From positions 1-53,203 of the forward strand of contig CALFWM010000021.1 of NCBI GenBank assembly GCA_937928635.1: a stretch of 53,203 bases of DNA, in the 5' to 3' direction. How positions within the stretch are numbered: the first letter of the stretch is position 1; each line of letters begins with the position of its first letter. Origin of the DNA: an uncultured Sulfitobacter sp. GTDB lineage: Bacteria > Pseudomonadota > Alphaproteobacteria > Rhodobacterales > Rhodobacteraceae. Both the position numbers and the translations under genes were made by a program. This document shows positions 50,569-53,203 of this stretch, piece by piece. The notes under the pieces were generated by a model. It was not told where the DNA came from. It saw nothing but the letters and a program-made list of their open reading frames with translations, and made no database searches.

Positions 50569-50621
50569 GCCCCGCGCTCATTTTAAAGCTCGCAACAGTG
50601 TCCAAGGACTGAGCGCGGGGC
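50569..50621. other. Long inverted repeat, candidate structured RNA or terminator
   Basis: GCCCCGCGCTCA (50569-50580) pairs perfectly with TGAGCGCGGGGC (50610-50621), a 12-bp stem around a 29-base loop that contains GTCCAAGGAC, itself self-complementary. It lies in the 260-bp gap between the two small phage genes. No T run follows on either strand, so an unidentified RNA or regulatory site is as likely as a terminator. Confidence 0.5.
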
Positions 50622-50696
50622 TGGTGGTCCGGGCAAGAAGAAGAAGAATCCCGGATCGAATAGGCATGTTATAACCTATGTTAGCTACAAATGCAA

Positions 50697-50924
50697 CTAC
50701 TTCTTTTTTATATTGTCAGAATTTTCCGAATGCTGGGTTCTCAATGTACGGCACGGCCTTGCCCCTCGCTTCGCTCGGGATAGCTTTGAAAGCTTGGCCG
50801 CGACGCGATCCATCGAATCTGCAAGTTGTTTTCCAACTGACAAGTCCACTTTTTGAATTGCTTGTGCTGTCTTTGCACGCTCGATCCAATACTCTTGAAT
50901 TTGTTTTTTGATTTTCGGTTTCAT
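50697..50924 (-). CDS. Small basic protein of unknown function
   Basis: This 75-residue protein is unrecognised. It starts in an ATGA overlap with the 162-residue gene upstream, which supports it as real. It is rich in Lys and Gln (KPKIKKQIQEYWIERAK). The C-terminal third (SRAKRGARP) is encoded by the 28-bp repeat at 50754-50781, so the end of the gene was probably reshaped by that repeat. A longer or truncated ancestor is possible. Confidence 0.5.
   Translation of the reverse strand: MKPKIKKQIQEYWIERAKTAQAIQKVDLSVGKQLADSMDRVAAKLSKLSRAKRGARPCRTLRTQHSENSDNIKKK
50754..50781. repeat. 28-bp direct repeat, copy 1
   Basis: CGGCCTTGCCCCTCGCTTCG continues with CTCGGGAT, identical to 51657-51684. 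It is very GC-rich within AT-rich prophage DNA and contains CGCTTCGCTCG-type mirror elements. It lies inside the 3' part of the small basic gene. Confidence 0.8.
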
Positions 50925-51412
50925 GACTCGTCTCCTACAATTTCCTGCTGTTGCTTGCGCGATCGTTTCGCATGAAGTCTCAAAAGACCCGTCTTAATCT
51001 CACTTTCTGTGTCGCCCGCCTTCTTTCGTCGCCTACGATAGGCAGAATCCGCTTTTTGAAAGTTCCGGTGTTTTCGGGCTTCTTCATCACTCATTGCTTG
51101 TAGGTCAAAGTTCGGCAGTTTTCTAACTTTCCGCCTACGCGAATTGTAAATCTCCCGACCTTCGTTCGCACGCCATCTGTCGATCTCACGGCAGACAACC
51201 CGCAATATTTCGAGTTCTTCTCTTTTCAATAACTCATGTTTTGAACGCCATATCCCGGCCGCCGTTACAAGCCTCTCGGACCTCGCTTTGCGACGGTTTA
51301 GGGACACGTCATCGATCTGCAATTCATCTAGGATGTGGGTAAGTTCTTTCATCACGTGCTCAGCTTGAGCGTGCTCTCTGCCTTTACCGTTTGAAACCGT
51401 GAAATCTTCCAT
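50921..51412 (-). CDS. Prophage protein of unknown function, highly charged
   Basis: With the ATG at 51412 (MEDFTVSNGKGREHAQ) the protein has 163 residues; AAAGGGG lies about eight bases upstream. An ATG at 51442 falls inside the shared promoter motif and is unlikely. The sequence is helical and extremely rich in Arg, Lys and Glu: LNRRKARSERLVTAAGIWR, REELEILRVVCREIDRWR, YRRRRKKAGDTES. No catalytic motif is seen; binding to nucleic acid is a plausible guess. It overlaps the next small gene by ATGA. Confidence 0.65.
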   Translation of the reverse strand: MEDFTVSNGKGREHAQAEHVMKELTHILDELQIDDVSLNRRKARSERLVTAAGIWRSKHELLKREELEILRVVCREIDRWRANEGREIYNSRRRKVRKLPNFDLQAMSDEEARKHRNFQKADSAYRRRRKKAGDTESEIKTGLLRLHAKRSRKQQQEIVGDES

Positions 51413-51443
51413 TTTTCGCGCCCCTTTCTCTCTTGGCCGCATT

Positions 51444-51460
51444 GTATATAGTGAAAGATC
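51444..51460 (-). promoter_or_regulatory. Prophage promoter/operator motif, copy 2
   Basis: GTATATAGTGAAAGATC, 15 of 17 bases the same as 50440-50456 and in the same orientation relative to the gene it precedes (51412). On the minus strand it reads CTTTCACTATATAC, with TATATAC as a possible -10 box. Confidence 0.55.
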
Positions 51461-51515
51461 GAGCGGATGCCCGAATTTTTTGAAAAAAAATTATTGAATC
51501 ATATCTTTGGAAAAT

Positions 51516-51533
51516 ATGGCGACACTCTGCACG
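51516..51533. repeat. 18-bp direct repeat, copy 1
   Basis: ATGGCGACACTCTGCACG, followed 25 bases later by a second copy with two changes (51541-51558). The pair could be a protein-binding site, or an end of an IS21-type element, whose termini carry such repeats. Confidence 0.65.
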
Positions 51534-51540
51534 AAGCCGG

Positions 51541-51558
51541 ATGGCGACATTTTGCACG
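51541..51558. repeat. 18-bp direct repeat, copy 2
   Basis: ATGGCGACATTTTGCACG, in the same orientation as 51516-51533 with a centre spacing of 25 bp and just before the AT-rich stretch. Confidence 0.65.
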
Positions 51559-51656
51559 TCTTAATATACTAAAGATAAAGAAAAATATTATATTTATTTA
51601 GCGAACGCAGTATTTTCCTAGCGCTGATAACTCGCTTCGCTCGCCTGCGCGGCCTT

Positions 51657-51684
51657 CGGCCTTGCCCCTCGCTTCGCTCGGGAT
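51657..51684. repeat. 28-bp direct repeat, copy 2
   Basis: Identical to 50754-50781 and preceded by further CGCTTCGCTCG and GGCCTTCGGCC elements that can fold into hairpins. The segment between the two copies holds the charged-protein gene. Confidence 0.8.
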
Positions 51685-51781
51685 GTTTTCAAAACTCTAC
51701 CCGGGAGTAGGATAACACAATTTTCTCGCGGCTAGAAAAGTAAGTGTTCCGCATTCATTGCAAGAAAAGAAAACTCACACC

Positions 51782-52132
51782 TCACACCTCAGTTGTGAAG
51801 CTCTGTTCAAGTTTGGCTTCAAAACTCCAAGGCGTTCTGTCAACAATTGACCAATCAGCACATGTAAATTTCAACAATCCGGGATACCCACGCGGCTCAT
51901 AATAGAAAGGGCGATAGCCGCCGTGGCTTTCGAAGAAACTTTTGAGTTCAAACATCTGCAATTCGGTCAAGCCATCCCAGCGCAATATCAGGGCTTGCTT
52001 GATATGATTCAACCCCTTTGGAGACAATTGAGTATAGCCGTCGCCGAACTCCGCCTTATACAGAGCGATCTTTGGCTTTGACTGTGTTCCCGGTGAAGGT
52101 GCAATGCTTGGTGTAAATGTCTGCAAGGGCAT
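51782..52132 (-). CDS. Phage minor tail protein, lambda gpM-like
   Basis: This 116-residue tail-tip protein has the family blocks LYKAEFGDGYTQLSPKGLN, FELKSFFESHGGYRPFYYEP and LKFTCADWSIVDRTPWSFEA, ending in LEQSFTTEV. Its start overlaps the tape-measure stop (TGATG), the usual order in siphovirus tails. The genes normally following (gpL, gpK, gpI, gpJ types) are absent; the next 340 bp are non-coding. It is therefore the last piece of a truncated or rearranged tail module. Confidence 0.85.
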   Translation of the reverse strand: MPLQTFTPSIAPSPGTQSKPKIALYKAEFGDGYTQLSPKGLNHIKQALILRWDGLTELQMFELKSFFESHGGYRPFYYEPRGYPGLLKFTCADWSIVDRTPWSFEAKLEQSFTTEV

Positions 52133-53203
52133 CAGCGGCTTCTCCTTCCGTTCATCATATTGCCGGGACGTTGCTGTCTGCGGATTTCGTCTACAACAAC
52201 GCCACGCATTGTGCCTTCCATTTCCTGTGCCATTTTCTTAGCCAAATCGTTGTTTTGCTCTGGCGTCCCAGCGCTCCCCTCAACAGAGATGTTGTTAGTG
52301 ATGCTGATTGGGGCCTGAGACTCGCTAGAACCGCCCTTAGACGCGCTTCCTGCCTGTTTGGCACCACCTACCAGCCCGCCGCCGGAATAGCCCCTTTTAG
52401 CGGCGCTGTGTAGCGCCTCAAGATTGCCGACACCGATTGCCGCCGTGGCGGCTTTCGAGATGACAAACTCACCGCCATGCACGATCCCGGCGGGTTTATA
52501 TTTGCCACCATTTCCGGTATATCCACCCTCGGCAAAACCACCGCCGATGATGCCAAGAATGCCGCCAAGGAAACCACCACCACCCCCAGAGCCGGATGAA
52601 TTCTCAATCGCTGCAAGGATGCGCTTTTTAACCGTCAGTTGGATAATCTGTAAAATCAACCCCCGCACGGCCTCTTCTGCGGTAATTGAACCAGCGGCCA
52701 GTTGCGCGAATACTTCAGCCACGGAATTGGCCCCGTTCTTGGATGCGTCCTGCACTTCCTTGATGCGATCTGCGGCGAGGTCTGCGGCGCTAGACGCATT
52801 GACGTAGCCTTGTGCAACCTGGTCAATCTGCGCTCTGAGGGCCGGGGTATCTGCCACACCAGACCTTTGCGCCGCCGCCAATAGGTCGGCTTTGGTGCGG
52901 GCCAGTTCCATCGCGTCAGCATTGTGAAGCTGTGCGCCTGTGACTTTGGCAAGGGCTGTGGCCTCAAGCTGTAGGGCGGCTGTTTCCTCTGCGATAGATT
53001 GGATTTCGCGCTCAAGATCGGATTGGCGGGATGATCCGCCACCACCACCGCGACTTCCACCGCCACCACTTGCCGGGATACCAAAAGAGGCGTCTACTGA
53101 TGGAAGGCTTGGCCGTGTGGATGCACCGGGTGCCGATGTTGGTCTAGCTGCACCTTGTCCACCCCAAACAAACCCGCGTGGGTCTGATACATCGGGGTTA
53201 ATA
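52132..53203 (-). CDS. Phage tail tape-measure protein, C-terminal part (5' end outside window)
   Basis: The minus-strand frame is open to the window edge, so about 356 residues of the C-terminus are visible; the ATG at 52911 is internal. Visible features are a Gly/Ser-rich linker, a coiled coil (LEREIQSIAEETAALQLEA), the ADRIKEVQDASKNGANSVAEVFAQL block with hydrophobic LILQIIQLTVKKRILAAIE, a Gly-rich stretch FLGGILGIIGGGFAEGGYTG and IVHGGEFVISKAATAAIG. The last is a hallmark of lambda-type tape-measure C-termini. The protein sets tail length and is ejected with the DNA. Confidence 0.85.
   Translation of the reverse strand, partial: INPDVSDPRGFVWGGQGAARPTSAPGASTRPSLPSVDASFGIPASGGGGSRGGGGGSSRQSDLEREIQSIAEETAALQLEATALAKVTGAQLHNADAMELARTKADLLAAAQRSGVADTPALRAQIDQVAQGYVNASSAADLAADRIKEVQDASKNGANSVAEVFAQLAAGSITAEEAVRGLILQIIQLTVKKRILAAIENSSGSGGGGGFLGGILGIIGGGFAEGGYTGNGGKYKPAGIVHGGEFVISKAATAAIGVGNLEALHSAAKRGYSGGGLVGGAKQAGSASKGGSSESQAPISITNNISVEGSAGTPEQNNDLAKKMAQEMEGTMRGVVVDEIRRQQRPGNMMNGRRSR

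Larger units (their letters stand above)
51443..51781. other. AT-rich non-coding segment of the prophage
   Basis: About 340 bp separate the charged-protein gene from the tail gene. It holds one shared promoter motif, two direct 18-bp repeats, a strongly AT-rich stretch (about 51560-51600) and a GC-rich island with the second 28-bp repeat. No gene is recognised. It is the probable junction where the rest of the tail region was lost. Confidence 0.6.

Noticed and set aside
1..53203. CRISPR arrays, rRNA genes and plasmid or chromosome replication origins
   Set aside because: No regularly spaced repeat arrays, rRNA sequences or replication-initiator genes with iteron clusters were seen; the only tandem-like repeats are the two-copy ones in the right prophage.

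Overview
The window looks like a chromosomal segment of a marine Roseobacter-group alphaproteobacterium (Rhodobacterales). The evidence is the mix of TTT (Tct-type), TAXI-TRAP and MalFGK-type uptake systems, several Rieske oxygenases, a Rhodobacterales-style SPOR/dac/tmk/holB/tatD/MBL housekeeping block, dense operons with ATGA overlaps, and a GC-rich sequence. Both ends are prophage material. No tools were used: every family name comes from reading motifs, and no database was searched.

Layout. (1) 1-684: end of a prophage remnant, with the 3' part of a P27-type small terminase, a large terminase broken after about 58 residues, and a 25-bp tRNA-Leu-like 3' end that is probably its att site. 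(2) 781-9980: a TctDE-type two-component system divergent from a TctC binding protein, a TctA-TctB fused permease, a PrpF/GalD isomerase, a small protein, a 2-hydroxyacid dehydrogenase and a TcuA-like flavoprotein. I read this as uptake and catabolism of a C6 tricarboxylate such as tricarballylate or trans-aconitate. A 20-bp perfect palindrome precedes the second half. (3) 10154-18288: tandem LacI-type operators, a LacI regulator, an ABC sugar transporter with unusual permeases, a GH63/MGH-like hydrolase and a D-lyxose/D-mannose isomerase. The best guess is a mannosyl-glycerate-type solute pathway. (4) 18289-19312: decayed DNA with an oxidoreductase fragment and an internally deleted IS3 remnant.

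(5) 19353-24607: a cysteine hydrolase, two large secreted proteins of unknown role, and a basic secreted protein whose C-terminus resembles a polymorphic-toxin domain. (6) 24621-30810: a minus-strand cluster with two Rieske oxygenases, a Rieske oxygenase split over two genes, a glutamine-synthetase-like ligase and a coupled unknown gene, interrupted by an antisense IclR pseudogene. (7) 31165-34266: a BON/coiled-coil/OmpA protein and a membrane-anchored helix-hairpin-helix protein. (8) 34475-40734: a TAXI-TRAP transporter and an RpiR regulator, divergent from a class III aminotransferase around an 18-bp perfect palindrome. (9) 40746-48512: formylglycine-generating enzyme, AEC transporter, MBL hydrolase, TatD, DNA polymerase III delta', thymidylate kinase, D,D-carboxypeptidase and a SPOR lipoprotein, all on the minus strand. 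(10) 48758 to the end: tRNA-Ser(UGA) used as an integration site, a tyrosine recombinase, small phage genes in AT-rich DNA with several repeats, and the end of a tail module (minor tail protein and tape-measure C-terminus).

A dispersed repeat of about 65 bp occurs three times in gaps between genes (20081-20144, 34372-34437, 37157-37223). The most unusual points are the split Rieske oxygenase, an Ig/DUF11-like insertion in the MalF-type permease, this repeat family, and the regulatory repeats of the right-hand prophage.
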